Assembly: GCF_049562855.1 (NCBI RefSeq)
Contig: NZ_CP186925.1
Span: forward strand, 310,001 to 374,000
Length of the DNA stretch: 64,000 bases
Source of the DNA: Ruminococcus_C callidus
GTDB taxonomy: Bacteria > Bacillota > Clostridia > Oscillospirales > Ruminococcaceae
Direction: 5' to 3'
Both the position numbers and the translations under genes were made by a program. Within the stretch, counting starts at the first letter, position 1. Every line of letters starts with the position of its first letter. This document shows, one piece after another, positions 15,949 through 24,879 of this stretch. A model generated the notes under the pieces. The model had not been told where the DNA came from, searched no databases, and worked only from the letters and a program-made list of their open reading frames with translations.

Positions 15949-15968
15949 AATGATCTGGTGTAACATTT

Positions 15969-16009
15969 ATTGTCAGAGGCTCCTTGTGTACCTCTGACAA
16001 TTATTTTTT
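15969..16009 (+). terminator. Terminator after the serine recombinase
   Basis: 11-bp stem ATTGTCAGAGG / CCTCTGACAAT followed by TATTTTTTC. Confidence 0.85.
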
Positions 16010-16028
16010 CAAAAGATTATTTGATGAT

Positions 16029-16059
16029 AAGGGGAGGGCTTGGCGTCTGCCCTCCCCTT
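16029..16059. other. GC-rich perfect inverted repeat
   Basis: AAGGGGAGGGC and GCCCTCCCCTT form an 11-bp stem with a 9-base loop. No T tract follows, so it is not a clear terminator. It could be a recombination, transfer or replication site of the element. Confidence 0.5.
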
Positions 16060-16430
16060 AAACCTCACCACGCCCTTGACTGCGGCTTTGCAAGCCTTGT
16101 CAATTCCTCTACAGAAAGAATTGGCTGCGATGATAAACCTGCCATAATACAATTGAGTGGGATACATTATATTTTCGTTCCACGTTCCAGGTGTTCTTTG
16201 CGTTTGAAGACAAAACAGGTTTTCCTCTTGCAGACTGTCTTATTACTATATCCTGTCCCAATTCTACGATCAAACTTGATTAAGACTTGGAACCTGGAAC
16301 AGTTATACCATCATACCCTAAATTTTATTTTCAAATACTATATTTTCTGCTTTCTCTATATATAAGCCGAATGAAAAAGTACTTTTACAAAAAATAATTT
16401 CAATGAGATCGGAAACAATTCCCGTGTTGA

Positions 16431-16494
16431 AAGCAAGCAAGGTTCAAAGAACCGCAGGCTTGCTTGGTGGAATCAGAGATCTTTCTCTGATTCC
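16431..16494. other. Two adjacent hairpins at the junction of the AT-rich gene
   Basis: First stem AAGCAAGC / GCTTGCTT (16431-16465) with an inner GGTTC-GAACC arm. Second stem GGAATCAGAGA / TCTCTGATTCC (16469-16494), which includes the last codons of the minus-strand gene. The pair may be a structured RNA, a terminator without T tract, or an element end. Confidence 0.45.
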
Positions 16495-17774
16495 GTGTGG
16501 AAAGGGGAAATCTCTACTCCTATTTTTTTACAAAGCAAATAAATTTTTTGCCTTTTTTTATCAATTTCATCAAGTTCATCTTTAGTAAGCATGGTTACAT
16601 ACTGTTTATTTATATCGAGACGTGTATTTTCATTTAAAACACACAAACCAAACTGATGTAAGACGGCTGAATAAAATTCTAGGTAATCTATACATGATTT
16701 TAAATTTTCAAAAAAATCAGTGAATAAGTCGAGGTGAATAGCAGAATACTCTTGGAACTCATGCGTTTTTTCAATTGTCTTAGAAACCATTTCAAGGGTC
16801 TTGACGAGAAGCTCATATTTTGTCTTATTGTCATTGTTACATTTTACTGTCTTCCTATATCTCCACTTATAGATTATATTTGCGGCAATTAGATCTGCCA
16901 TAGTCATTTTAAGATTATCAGAGAAAGTTTGGGAGCCTTTTTTAATACGAATGTTTATAGCGTCATATATATCTGTAACAATATCATCAGATGATATGTA
17001 ATTTTTATTTATTAAGTCTTCTCTTTCATGTACGAGGTCTACTTGTTCTGCATGATCTAATAATTCTACAATTTTACGCAAGTTTTCGCAACTTTCTTCT
17101 GCGTATTTCTCTGTTGTTTCACTAATTTCTACATCTTCTTTTGAAAAGTAAGAATTTTGACATTTTAGTTCATTATAATATTGAAATAATTTGGCTGTAT
17201 ATCTGTTGAATTCCCAGATAAAATCAAAATAGTAAATTAGTAAGGTGTTATTTGTTATATTATCAACAGAAGATATAATTATTTTCATAAAGACTTTATT
17301 TACAATTGCATCTCCTATTTCACTTTCACCTTCGAATATGTGCAGCAATTTTTCGATTATATCATATATTTTATCTATCTTTTCACCAGCGTTTTTGTCA
17401 TCTTTTTTTACTTTCAGCATTGACAGATTATAATCAAATAAAGTCATCAAAGCGGCTACGCATCTATTTGCAAAGTCATGTGGTTCAATGGGTAACTTTT
17501 CAGGTGATTTTTTAGTTTCACCTGGGTCAATAGTTTGTAAGTCAGGGTAGAGGTAAAATTTTACACGGCACAGTATTGCATTTACTACTCTTGCGGTTAA
17601 TCTTGCTGTCTCCTTTTTATTTTTTAGGTGATCACGTAGTGTACCTCCATGAACAATATAAATTTTCGGTTTGCAGTCAAGTGTCGTTTCTGTTTGAGAT
17701 TCTACATAGTTACCTGTCGTTTTACCTGAAAATACAATATCAACGATTGTATTAACTACATCAAATTGTCTCAT
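16473..17774 (-). CDS. AT-rich orphan protein of unknown function
   Basis: A 433-aa soluble, mostly helical protein that I do not recognise. It begins MRQFDVVNTIVDIVFSGKTT. It is lysine- and asparagine-rich, with no signal peptide and no membrane segment. Codon use is strongly AT-biased compared with neighbours, a sign of recent transfer. GAAAGGA precedes the ATG. It is divergent from the replication gene on the other side of a 195-bp promoter region. Single-gene cargo next to replication and integration genes is often a defence or maintenance factor, but nothing in the sequence proves that here. Confidence 0.75.
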   Translation of the reverse strand: MRQFDVVNTIVDIVFSGKTTGNYVESQTETTLDCKPKIYIVHGGTLRDHLKNKKETARLTARVVNAILCRVKFYLYPDLQTIDPGETKKSPEKLPIEPHDFANRCVAALMTLFDYNLSMLKVKKDDKNAGEKIDKIYDIIEKLLHIFEGESEIGDAIVNKVFMKIIISSVDNITNNTLLIYYFDFIWEFNRYTAKLFQYYNELKCQNSYFSKEDVEISETTEKYAEESCENLRKIVELLDHAEQVDLVHEREDLINKNYISSDDIVTDIYDAINIRIKKGSQTFSDNLKMTMADLIAANIIYKWRYRKTVKCNNDNKTKYELLVKTLEMVSKTIEKTHEFQEYSAIHLDLFTDFFENLKSCIDYLEFYSAVLHQFGLCVLNENTRLDINKQYVTMLTKDELDEIDKKRQKIYLLCKKIGVEISPFHTESEKDL

Positions 17775-17884
17775 GTTTAATCCTTTCTAACCGTATATTT
17801 TTATGGTTTAGATAAAAAAGTGATTCTCATTGTACAAAATGCACAATAAGAAACCAGAGATTTATCATTGTTTGTGTAAAAGTG

Positions 17885-17913
17885 TTGCAAGAATAATTGA
17901 GTTCTGTTATAAT
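17885..17913 (+). promoter_or_regulatory. Promoter of the primase-helicase gene
   Basis: TTGCAA, 17-bp spacer, TATAAT, about 57 bp before the ATG at 17970. Confidence 0.75.
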
Positions 17914-17969
17914 ACACTTACAGCTCAAGCAGCTGGCATCTTTAAAATTGAATAAAGGAGGAAATCAAG

Positions 17970-19471
17970 ATGAATGAAACAAATTCTCATTTACCCCCTG
18001 TGCAGGGTGGAAACGGATTGTTTGTACCAATCACACTTGAAGAGATGGCAAAAAGTCCTGAAATTTTTGGAAGAGCAGGTGCAGCGTATTCAGAAGTGGC
18101 AGGAACTCCACCTGTCGTTCCTCAAGAACTGCAAAACGCTGTGACTGAGCCAAAAGTCCAGAGACTGAATTGTGCAAATGCTAGTGAGATATTTTATCTG
18201 GTGGTAAACATACTCAATCAGCAAAAGCCTTTATGGCGGTACCAAAACCACTTTTACATGAAGGAGAACAATGTATATGTTCCTTACAATAAGAAGGAAT
18301 TCATATGCAGAGTGTATTCTGATGTTACAGCGCTTGGCTATGAGTTCACACAGCCTGCCATTTGCAGTATTACAAATGAGTTGGAAATGCGAGCTGATCT
18401 GTACCAAGGAGAGCCAAATGACGAACGCTATACCTATTGTTCGAACGGCTTTCTGAATAACCGCACAGGATTGTTTGATATTGTTTCTGATTACTTTCCG
18501 ACCATTCAGCTTACCGGGGCGTATCTGGGATCTGGCCCGCAGTATCATCCTAACATGGACCGTTTCATGTCAATTCTGTTTGCTGGAGATAAGATGCTTG
18601 AAGAGAGAGCATACCAGATCATTGGCTACTGCATCAGCAGTGACGCTCATGCGAAACGCTTTTTTGTTTTCCCTGGTGCATCTGGAGATAACGGTAAATC
18701 TACCTTTATCCACCTGATACGCAGTTTGCTAAGTTCTTCTGCAGTCAAAGGCTTATCCATGAAAAAAATCTGCTTGGCGGCAATTTTGCAATGTCAGAGA
18801 TTCAGGAGGCACGGATCAACGTTAGCTCTGATGAAGGCGCCTTGGAACTCAATACAGATCAGCTGGCTAAGCTAAAGAGCATCTCTGGACATGACCGGCT
18901 TACGGTTGACAAGAAAAATTCGAATCAGGTCAGCTTTACGTCTACTTGTAAGGTCATTATCGCAAGTAATCACAATATTGGTATGGCGTACAGCAGCAGT
19001 GACAGCGCCATTGTTCGCAGAATCTGCACACTGCCATTTGATGTGAAGATCCCGAAAAGTCAGCAAAATCCGAACATTGTGTCAGAGATACTGGGGTCTG
19101 AATTGAATGCAGTCACAACAGAGGCTTTGAATGCGTTTTTCAGACTGAAAGCAAATGGCTATCACTTTGCCGGTGACGATGCCGGGCTGGATGACTACGC
19201 TCTGCAATTCACGCCGATCAATGCGCAATATCACAACATAGAACGTTTTGTGCAGTGTCATGTGAGATCTATGCCCGGTAATTTCGTGCTGACAAAAGAC
19301 TTGTACGATGTTTTCCAGAATTGTCTCGACTTTAACTGTGATGTATTCAAAGATGTGACGGGCTTTTCACAGGCATTAAACAATTACCTTCTCTCGAATG
19401 GATACGTTGTAAAAAAAGTCAAAAAGCATCAGGGAAACGGATATGAGGGCATAGCCATTTCTAATCCCTAA
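17970..19471 (+). pseudogene. D5-like primase-helicase (SF3) interrupted by one frameshift
   Basis: Two frames together make one phage/plasmid-type replication protein of about 500 aa. The first part (17970 onward, AGGAGG before ATG) has the D5-N-like region and Walker A GASGDNGKST near residue 240. The frame is lost at a run of seven A at 18762-18768. The second part resumes as NLLGGNFAMSEIQEARINVS and carries the Walker B-like and SF3 sensor motifs (VSFTSTCKVIIASNHNIG) and an arginine-finger region (SAIVRRICTLPF). Adding one A restores a continuous reading. This may be true inactivation, a sequencing error or productive slippage on the A run; I cannot tell which. Confidence 0.85.
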
Positions 19472-19491
19472 ACCGAAAGGAGTAAAATGTT

Positions 19492-21234
19492 ATGATAACG
19501 ATTAAAGACTTGAAATCAAAAGCATCTTCAACGGAGTCCGACGGTGTGTATATCATGCCGTTCAATCCTAAGTATGAAAAAGATGAACTTGAAGAAAGAA
19601 TGCTGAAAGTAGTAGAGGAGCAACCGAGCGTTGCTCTTCGGTTCTTATGTTTGATTGGCGATTATAAAGTTGGCACCTCAAAGCAGTATATCAGTCAGAT
19701 CATTGACTCGAACGATATTCCAAGCTTGGGAGAGTCAATGCTTATCGCCTCTCCAACTGGTTCTGGCAAGACAAGCGCAGTAATCAAGATGATCAAGCAC
19801 ACTTCAATGCCGGTCATCTATGTGACCAACAGAAAGATGACGCTTTGTCAGTTCAAAAAGGACTATATCAAGGCATCGAAAGGACTCGATGTTCCTGCAG
19901 AGTTGCTTGACAGCATTTCCTTGGGAGAGAACATCATCGCCATTACCTATCAAGAACTTGCTGAGACAACGTATAAGTATAAAGGCAAAAAACACCTCCT
20001 CATACTTGACGAAGTCCATTGTCTGCTGGAAGATGCTAATTTCTCAGTGTACGCAGAGAAAATTATTCGGTATCTGAAAGCAAATCGTGACAATACCGCT
20101 AGAATTTACCTCACGGCAACACCAGATGCAGTTACTCCTGTGATAGCGGAAATAGAATGTGAATCAGGACAAGAGCAGGCGCTTTTTGCAATGGACTGGG
20201 ATACCAATGTAAAATCTGTTTTCCATGCGTATGCTTCATACAAAACAAGATTGAAGATGGTTTACTCGATGGAAAGCAATTGGAACTATATCAACTTCAA
20301 GCTATACACCCCAGACGACACAAAGGAACTTGCTGATTATATCAAACGAGAAAATGAGCAGGGCACCAAAAGCCTGATCTATGTAAATGACATCAGCAAG
20401 GGAAAAGTGCTTCAAGAAGTGTTAGGCAATACCCAGCACATCTACTCAGATGAAGACAAACGTGCAGAAATTGCAGAGATCGCTCAAAATGAGAGATTTT
20501 CAGATCGAAACCTGATCACCACCAAGGTGGCTGAGAACGGAGTGTCCTTGCACGACGATGAATTGAATCTGATTGTTGTCGAAACACTGGATCCAATCAC
20601 ACTAAAGCAGGTGATTGGCAGAGCGAGAGTCAACCGCAAGAATCCCAGAGAGATCACGGTTCTTATTCCTGACTACTCTATGACCGACATCGGCAATGCG
20701 ATCGCAAGTGCAGAGCAGCAAATGAGAATGGTCAAAGAGGTCAAAGCAGATCCAGATCTGGCATTGGAGTATGCAGCGAATTATCCTGCACTCGTATATT
20801 ACGACAGCAAAGTAAAGCACCCTGTTGTAAATACAATGGCAGAAAAGGCACTTGCGTATCAGATCGACTTTCTCAGAGGCTTGCGAAAAGACCCCGAAAA
20901 GCCTCATGCCTTTGCCCAGGCTGTCCTTGAACTCTATGGTAAAAAGCCAGTCATCTCAGACGATATGTTCCTGTACTATGACAGAATCCTTGACTTCAAG
21001 ACAAAGGCTGCGGAGGCTTTTGATACATACAAGAACTCTGAGAAGAACGCCGAGTGCCTTGACAGCCTCAAAGCAAAGCTGAAGGTTGCCTGCAACAGCA
21101 CCAAGGTTTACAATGATGGCAAACAGCTCACCAGCAACATTCAAATCAGTACGGTTAATGACATACTGAAGGCAGCAGGAATTGCGTACGAAATAAAGGC
21201 AAAAGTTGAAGTTTTCAACATAGCCTCTGTCTAA
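19492..21234 (+). CDS. SF2 helicase-like ATPase of the integrated element
   Basis: A 580-aa protein with SF2 motifs: Walker A ASPTGSGKTSAV (about residue 87-98), DEVH box LLILDEVHCL, motif III YLTATPD, and C-terminal motifs TTKVAENGVSLHDD and QVIGRARVNRKN (motif VI with arginines). GAAAGGAG precedes the ATG. It follows the primase-helicase gene by 20 bp, in one operon, so it probably works in replication of the excised element. It resembles D5-associated helicases of integrative plasmids and P4-like satellites. Confidence 0.82.
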   Translation: MITIKDLKSKASSTESDGVYIMPFNPKYEKDELEERMLKVVEEQPSVALRFLCLIGDYKVGTSKQYISQIIDSNDIPSLGESMLIASPTGSGKTSAVIKMIKHTSMPVIYVTNRKMTLCQFKKDYIKASKGLDVPAELLDSISLGENIIAITYQELAETTYKYKGKKHLLILDEVHCLLEDANFSVYAEKIIRYLKANRDNTARIYLTATPDAVTPVIAEIECESGQEQALFAMDWDTNVKSVFHAYASYKTRLKMVYSMESNWNYINFKLYTPDDTKELADYIKRENEQGTKSLIYVNDISKGKVLQEVLGNTQHIYSDEDKRAEIAEIAQNERFSDRNLITTKVAENGVSLHDDELNLIVVETLDPITLKQVIGRARVNRKNPREITVLIPDYSMTDIGNAIASAEQQMRMVKEVKADPDLALEYAANYPALVYYDSKVKHPVVNTMAEKALAYQIDFLRGLRKDPEKPHAFAQAVLELYGKKPVISDDMFLYYDRILDFKTKAAEAFDTYKNSEKNAECLDSLKAKLKVACNSTKVYNDGKQLTSNIQISTVNDILKAAGIAYEIKAKVEVFNIASV

Positions 21235-21256
21235 TTATACCATTACCTATAAGCAC

Positions 21257-21315
21257 TTGTCAATAGAGGAGAATGATTTTTCTATTGACAGGCGCTATTA
21301 TTTCAGTTGTATACT
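21257..21315 (+). promoter_or_regulatory. Hairpin and possible promoter before the excisionase-integrase genes
   Basis: TTGTCAATAG (21257-21266) pairs with CTATTGACAG (21282-21291). The right arm contains TTGACA (21285-21290), and TATACT lies at 21310-21315 with a 19-bp spacer. An inverted repeat over the -35 suggests an operator. Confidence 0.45.
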
Positions 21316-21364
21316 ATAGTCATGACAGAATAATCTGGCTATATCCTAAAAGGAGGAATTTAAC

Positions 21365-21592
21365 ATGGAAACACCTAAATTTACTGGACGAAACGTCCCT
21401 ATTACCGAAATCGCAAAAGCAACCGGCAAGAGCCAGCAGTTTATACGCATTGGCATTCAGAAACGTATCCTTCAATTTGGATATGCCCTCAAACAAGAAG
21501 GATCCAGCGAATACAATTACTTCTGCCCAGACAAAAAGGTATGGGAGGAGACCGGCTATTTTAAGGATATGAGCAATAACGACGTAGTATAA
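21365..21592 (+). CDS. Excisionase-like small DNA-binding protein
   Basis: A 75-aa protein with AGGAGG before its ATG. The region ITEIAKATGKSQQFIRIGIQKRIL looks like a winged-helix or helix-turn-helix start, followed by YALKQEGSSEYNYFCPDKKVWEET. It sits directly upstream of the tyrosine integrase in the same direction, the common place for an excisionase. A longer overlapping frame at 21273 lacks a ribosome binding site. Confidence 0.75.
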   Translation: METPKFTGRNVPITEIAKATGKSQQFIRIGIQKRILQFGYALKQEGSSEYNYFCPDKKVWEETGYFKDMSNNDVV

Positions 21593-21625
21593 AGTTGTTT
21601 AAGGCAAAGAAGGGAGATGATGCCA

Positions 21626-22675
21626 ATGAAACTGGGAAACGGCGTTGGTACAGTTTATAAGCTGTCCGGCAAAAGACGTAATCCGTACATCGTACGCAAA
21701 ACAGTCGGTTGGGAGATCGATGTGGAAACCGGCAAGTGCAAACAAGTCTGCGTTACCATCGGTTATGCTCCGACAAGAGCAAAAGGTCTTGAGATGCTTA
21801 TGGAGTACAACAAAAATCCATATGACATTGCGGTATCAAAGATCACTTTTTCTGAGGTGTTCGACAAATGGGCATCTGAGAAATTTCCGACGATCTCGGA
21901 ATCGAATGTAAAGGGCTATCAGGCATCCTATAAGGCTTGTCAGCCGCTGCATAACCGAGTGTTCAAGGATCTGAAACTGATGGATCTGCAGAGCGTTGTA
22001 GACACCTGCGGAAAGAATTATCCCACACTTCGTAAATTGAAGGTGCTGCTGAACCAGATGTACGACTATGCCATGAAGTACGAGCTTTGCAGCAAGGACT
22101 ATTCACAGTACGTGAATATCCAGAAATTCAAGAACAAGAATCCAAACAAAATGGATCGCACGCCGTTCACAGAAGGCGAGATCCAGGCTCTTTGGATGCA
22201 GAAGGACGATATCTATGCGCAGATCGTACTGATGCTGATCTACAGCGGTGTGCGTGTGTCAGAACTGCTCGACTTGAAACGTGAGGATGTTCATATAGAC
22301 GAGCATTGTTTCAACGTTGTGCGTAGCAAGACCAGTAGTGGCATCAGAATGGTTCCGATACATGACAAGACCTATCCCATATTCCAAAAGTGGTATGAAG
22401 AGGGCTGTGAGTATTTGCTGCACACACCCGATGGAGGTCACTTTACATATCGTAACTACTATGATTCCTATTGGACTCCTATCATGAAACGCATCGGATG
22501 CACGCACAAGCCCCACGATACACGTCATACTTGTATTTCTATGATGGCAGCAAAGAATGTCAATCCTACACTGATAAAGAAGATTGTAGGACATTCAGGC
22601 GCAATGTCGGTTACTGAAAAGGTCTATACACACGTAAATGTGGAAGAGCTTTTGGAGGCGATCAATAAGATATAA
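21626..22675 (+). CDS. int: Tyrosine-type integrase
   Basis: A 349-aa integrase with an N-terminal arm-binding region (1-60), a core-binding domain (KITFSEVFDKWASEKFP) and a catalytic domain with the family residues: Arg in YSGVRVSELLDL, Lys in VRSKTSSGIRMVP, His-x-x-Arg in HDTRH, His in VGHSG and the Tyr nucleophile in EKVYTHV. The third ATG at 21626 is chosen because AGGGAG (21611-21616) directly abuts the first ATG. It drives integration and excision of the element that ends near rpsI. Confidence 0.93.
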   Translation: MKLGNGVGTVYKLSGKRRNPYIVRKTVGWEIDVETGKCKQVCVTIGYAPTRAKGLEMLMEYNKNPYDIAVSKITFSEVFDKWASEKFPTISESNVKGYQASYKACQPLHNRVFKDLKLMDLQSVVDTCGKNYPTLRKLKVLLNQMYDYAMKYELCSKDYSQYVNIQKFKNKNPNKMDRTPFTEGEIQALWMQKDDIYAQIVLMLIYSGVRVSELLDLKREDVHIDEHCFNVVRSKTSSGIRMVPIHDKTYPIFQKWYEEGCEYLLHTPDGGHFTYRNYYDSYWTPIMKRIGCTHKPHDTRHTCISMMAAKNVNPTLIKKIVGHSGAMSVTEKVYTHVNVEELLEAINKI

Positions 22676-22676
22676 G

Positions 22677-22708
22677 AAAAAGCTGGGACTTCGGTCTCAG
22701 CTTTTTTT
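22677..22708 (+). terminator. Terminator after the integrase
   Basis: AGCTGGGAC, TTCG-type loop, GTCTCAGCT, then TTTTTTTG. Confidence 0.85.
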
Positions 22709-22720
22709 GTAATGTAGTTG

Positions 22721-23353
22721 TTATTCAAAGCTCTCTATAAAAAATCTCAGTCCTTTTTCGGTTAACACGTACACATCCTTAAAATAATACCCTTTATACT
22801 TCATAAATTTCAGTGGAGTATAAAATGGACCGTCTTTTTCCCATGTTGCACCGATAGTCTCTTCAAGGTTTTCATTCTTTTCAGAGCTTACAACGGTGAT
22901 AAACGTTATGTTTTCTCTTGCAAATTTCAAGATGTCTTTTTCATCTGATATCTGCTCAGATAAGGTGGAATACAAATAAGCGATTAGCCAAACAGAGCTT
23001 AACATCTTCTTGGGAGTAGACTTCAAAATATTCTTTATAGGTTCATTTTTGAATTCTATTAAGAACCACTCATTGTCTTTGCTGACGCAAACGGCATCAA
23101 CAGCACTTGGTTGATGTTCTTTTAGATTTGGGATTTCATTGCGCCGTCTTTTTTCAAACTCTTTCGTATATTCATCAAGTTTTAAGACTTCCATATTATG
23201 AGAAGTATCAGTATATACAAACACCTCGTTGCGATCATCAAAAGAAGCGTCTATCATATCCTTACGACAATTGTCAAATTGGGAAGGATCGGGCATGGAG
23301 CGTTCCACGATGTCACAAAACTTTAGAAAATAGTCATTCGTCATCTTCTTCAT
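22721..23353 (-). CDS. Putative PD-(D/E)XK nuclease partner of the adjacent ATPase
   Basis: A 210-aa protein. Asp86, Glu100 and Lys102 in SAVDAVCVSKDNEWFLIEFK form the D-(x)n-E-x-K pattern of PD-(D/E)XK nucleases on the expected strand pair. The rest is alpha/beta without other recognised domains. Start codons at 23353 or 23344 lie inside the end of the ATPase gene (stop 23334), so translation is coupled. An AT-rich two-gene unit with an ABC-type ATPase on a mobile element fits a defence cassette. The nuclease assignment is by motif only. Confidence 0.65.
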   Translation of the reverse strand: MKKMTNDYFLKFCDIVERSMPDPSQFDNCRKDMIDASFDDRNEVFVYTDTSHNMEVLKLDEYTKEFEKRRRNEIPNLKEHQPSAVDAVCVSKDNEWFLIEFKNEPIKNILKSTPKKMLSSVWLIAYLYSTLSEQISDEKDILKFARENITFITVVSSEKNENLEETIGATWEKDGPFYTPLKFMKYKGYYFKDVYVLTEKGLRFFIESFE

Positions 23354-24602
23354 CAGAATCACCACTGCTAAGTTCGTCGAGCTGCATATCAGCTAAAGTA
23401 AACATTCCACTTTTTAGACTTTTTCTCATATCACTCAGATTACTGTCATTGTCTTCAATAATGACTCCTTTTTCGGTTTGCTTTGGGATATAATAATTTC
23501 CTTTTTCAGAAATCACGTACTTTTTCATGAAGAAATTCAAGGATTCGAGGAACTGGAAACTGTGTGTGACAATGAGAATGGTCAAATCAAAATATTTTTG
23601 AAGAGCAACAATAAGTTCGGCGTAGATAATTTGCCATTCAGAATGGAGATGGATTTCAGGCTCGTCAAGAATAAGAATATCTTTTTTCTTCAGTACACCT
23701 GTTTCAAGCATTCTTTCGATGAGAGCAAAAGATTTAAGACCAGCTGAAATGTTTCTGAAGTCGAAATCCACACCATTTTCACTGTAATAATACTTACCAT
23801 GACTGATTACAGTATCACCGGCATAGGCTCTTTTCAAAACCTTTCTGATCTCATCGAGTTCTTTTTTGTTTATAACGGTTTCAAGAATGTTGGACATTGA
23901 GTCTTCATTTATGTCTGCCTGTGCTTTTATTATTGCACTAATCACATTTCTGTCCATAGGATTTAGGGCAGATAAGAACCATGATACATTCGTTAGGTTA
24001 AGCCAATCCAGTACAAATGGGTTATTGATATAGTATGCAGAATGCTCAATGGGTTCATCTAACTCACAGGAGCAGGATTTTTTATTTAATAGAATTGTAT
24101 CGCTTTTTCCCTTTATTTCTGCAGTAACAGAACTTTTGCCTGTTGAATTCAAATTCTTGATCTGCCCATTCATAACAAGATTAAAGTAGCGGAATACATA
24201 TTCGTTCAAAATATCTTTTTCCGGTAGGTTTAAGTATTCAACCAGAGAAGCTACCTTGTTCTTTGTAACTTTTATGGGGTAATTTTCCTCAAGATATTTT
24301 TTTACATCTTCAACAGAAAAATCTTCAGCCTGAGAAGTGATAAAGGACATTGTGCTATCATTGTCAAGGAGTCTAACCGGCACATCCATGGAGTTTATAT
24401 TCGACAAGATAAAATTCTTAAACCTTGAATCTTTCTGCATACTGATTTTTGTCTTATAATCATATAGAGCATTATAAAAGGAAAAAAGCGACTTGCCAAT
24501 CGTACTCTTACCAGTGTTATTGTCACCGCAAATGACAGTGATCCCATCAAGTTTTATATCCGCTTTTTTGATTTTACCGAGATCCTTCAACTTGAAATCC
24601 AT
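23334..24602 (-). CDS. SMC/RecF-like AAA ATPase, probable defence component
   Basis: A 422-aa ATPase of the AAA_15/AAA_21 type. Walker A GDNNTGKST is at residues 26-34. An ABC-like signature region (NISAGLKSFALIERML) precedes Walker B DILILDEPEIHLHSEWQ, and an H-loop-like VTHSFQFLE follows. The insert between Walker A and the signature is helical. The tail is acidic (SSGDSDEEDDE). The start MDFKLKDLG at 24602 follows AGGAGGAG. Comparable ATPases pair with effectors in Septu, AbiL and PARIS-type systems; the partner here is neither HNH nor TOPRIM in appearance. Confidence 0.8.
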   Translation of the reverse strand: MDFKLKDLGKIKKADIKLDGITVICGDNNTGKSTIGKSLFSFYNALYDYKTKISMQKDSRFKNFILSNINSMDVPVRLLDNDSTMSFITSQAEDFSVEDVKKYLEENYPIKVTKNKVASLVEYLNLPEKDILNEYVFRYFNLVMNGQIKNLNSTGKSSVTAEIKGKSDTILLNKKSCSCELDEPIEHSAYYINNPFVLDWLNLTNVSWFLSALNPMDRNVISAIIKAQADINEDSMSNILETVINKKELDEIRKVLKRAYAGDTVISHGKYYYSENGVDFDFRNISAGLKSFALIERMLETGVLKKKDILILDEPEIHLHSEWQIIYAELIVALQKYFDLTILIVTHSFQFLESLNFFMKKYVISEKGNYYIPKQTEKGVIIEDNDSNLSDMRKSLKSGMFTLADMQLDELSSGDSDEEDDE

Positions 24603-24715
24603 ACAATCACTCCTCCTCTTCTTACTAAAAAGCGAATCATACAACATATCATGCTGCATCAAAAAATACCGCTATATAATATTATGAGCAGATATGCTGT
24701 AAATACTCGTATAAA

Positions 24716-24752
24716 CCAAAAAAGCACTCACCACAGAGGGTGAATGCCTTTC
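24716..24752 (-). terminator. Bidirectional hairpin between rpsI and the ATPase gene
   Basis: GCACTCACC pairs with GGTGAATGC (one mismatch), with T runs on both sides. It may end the rplM-rpsI transcript. Confidence 0.65.
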
Positions 24753-24759
24753 TTTTTTT

Positions 24760-24790
24760 GTTAGTTACCTGTTAGTTACGTGTTAGTTAC
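24760..24790. repeat. Three tandem GTTAGTTAC repeats near the element end
   Basis: GTTAGTTAC at 24760, 24771 and 24782 with an 11-bp period, followed by an inverted pair GCCTAAA / TTTAGGC (24792-24816). The setting, between the integrase cargo and rpsI, suggests integrase arm-binding sites or an attachment site. Confidence 0.5.
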
Positions 24791-24879
24791 CGCCTAAATA
24801 ACACCCTATTTTAGGCAAAATCGAAACGACAAAAACGACGCAAAACAGGTGATTTTCAGCACTCCCAAACGGGATAAAA

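Larger units (their letters stand above)
15949..16472. other. Gene-free stretch between the two mobile regions
   Basis: Holds the recombinase terminator, an 11-bp perfect inverted repeat at 16029-16059 and paired hairpins at 16431-16494. A 131-codon plus frame crosses it but has no ribosome binding site and includes the hairpin arms, so it is not called. Confidence 0.55.

Noticed and set aside
15970..16365. 131-codon plus-strand frame in the gene-free junction
   Set aside because: No ribosome binding site, passes through inverted-repeat arms, and the translated sequence has no protein-like domain pattern.
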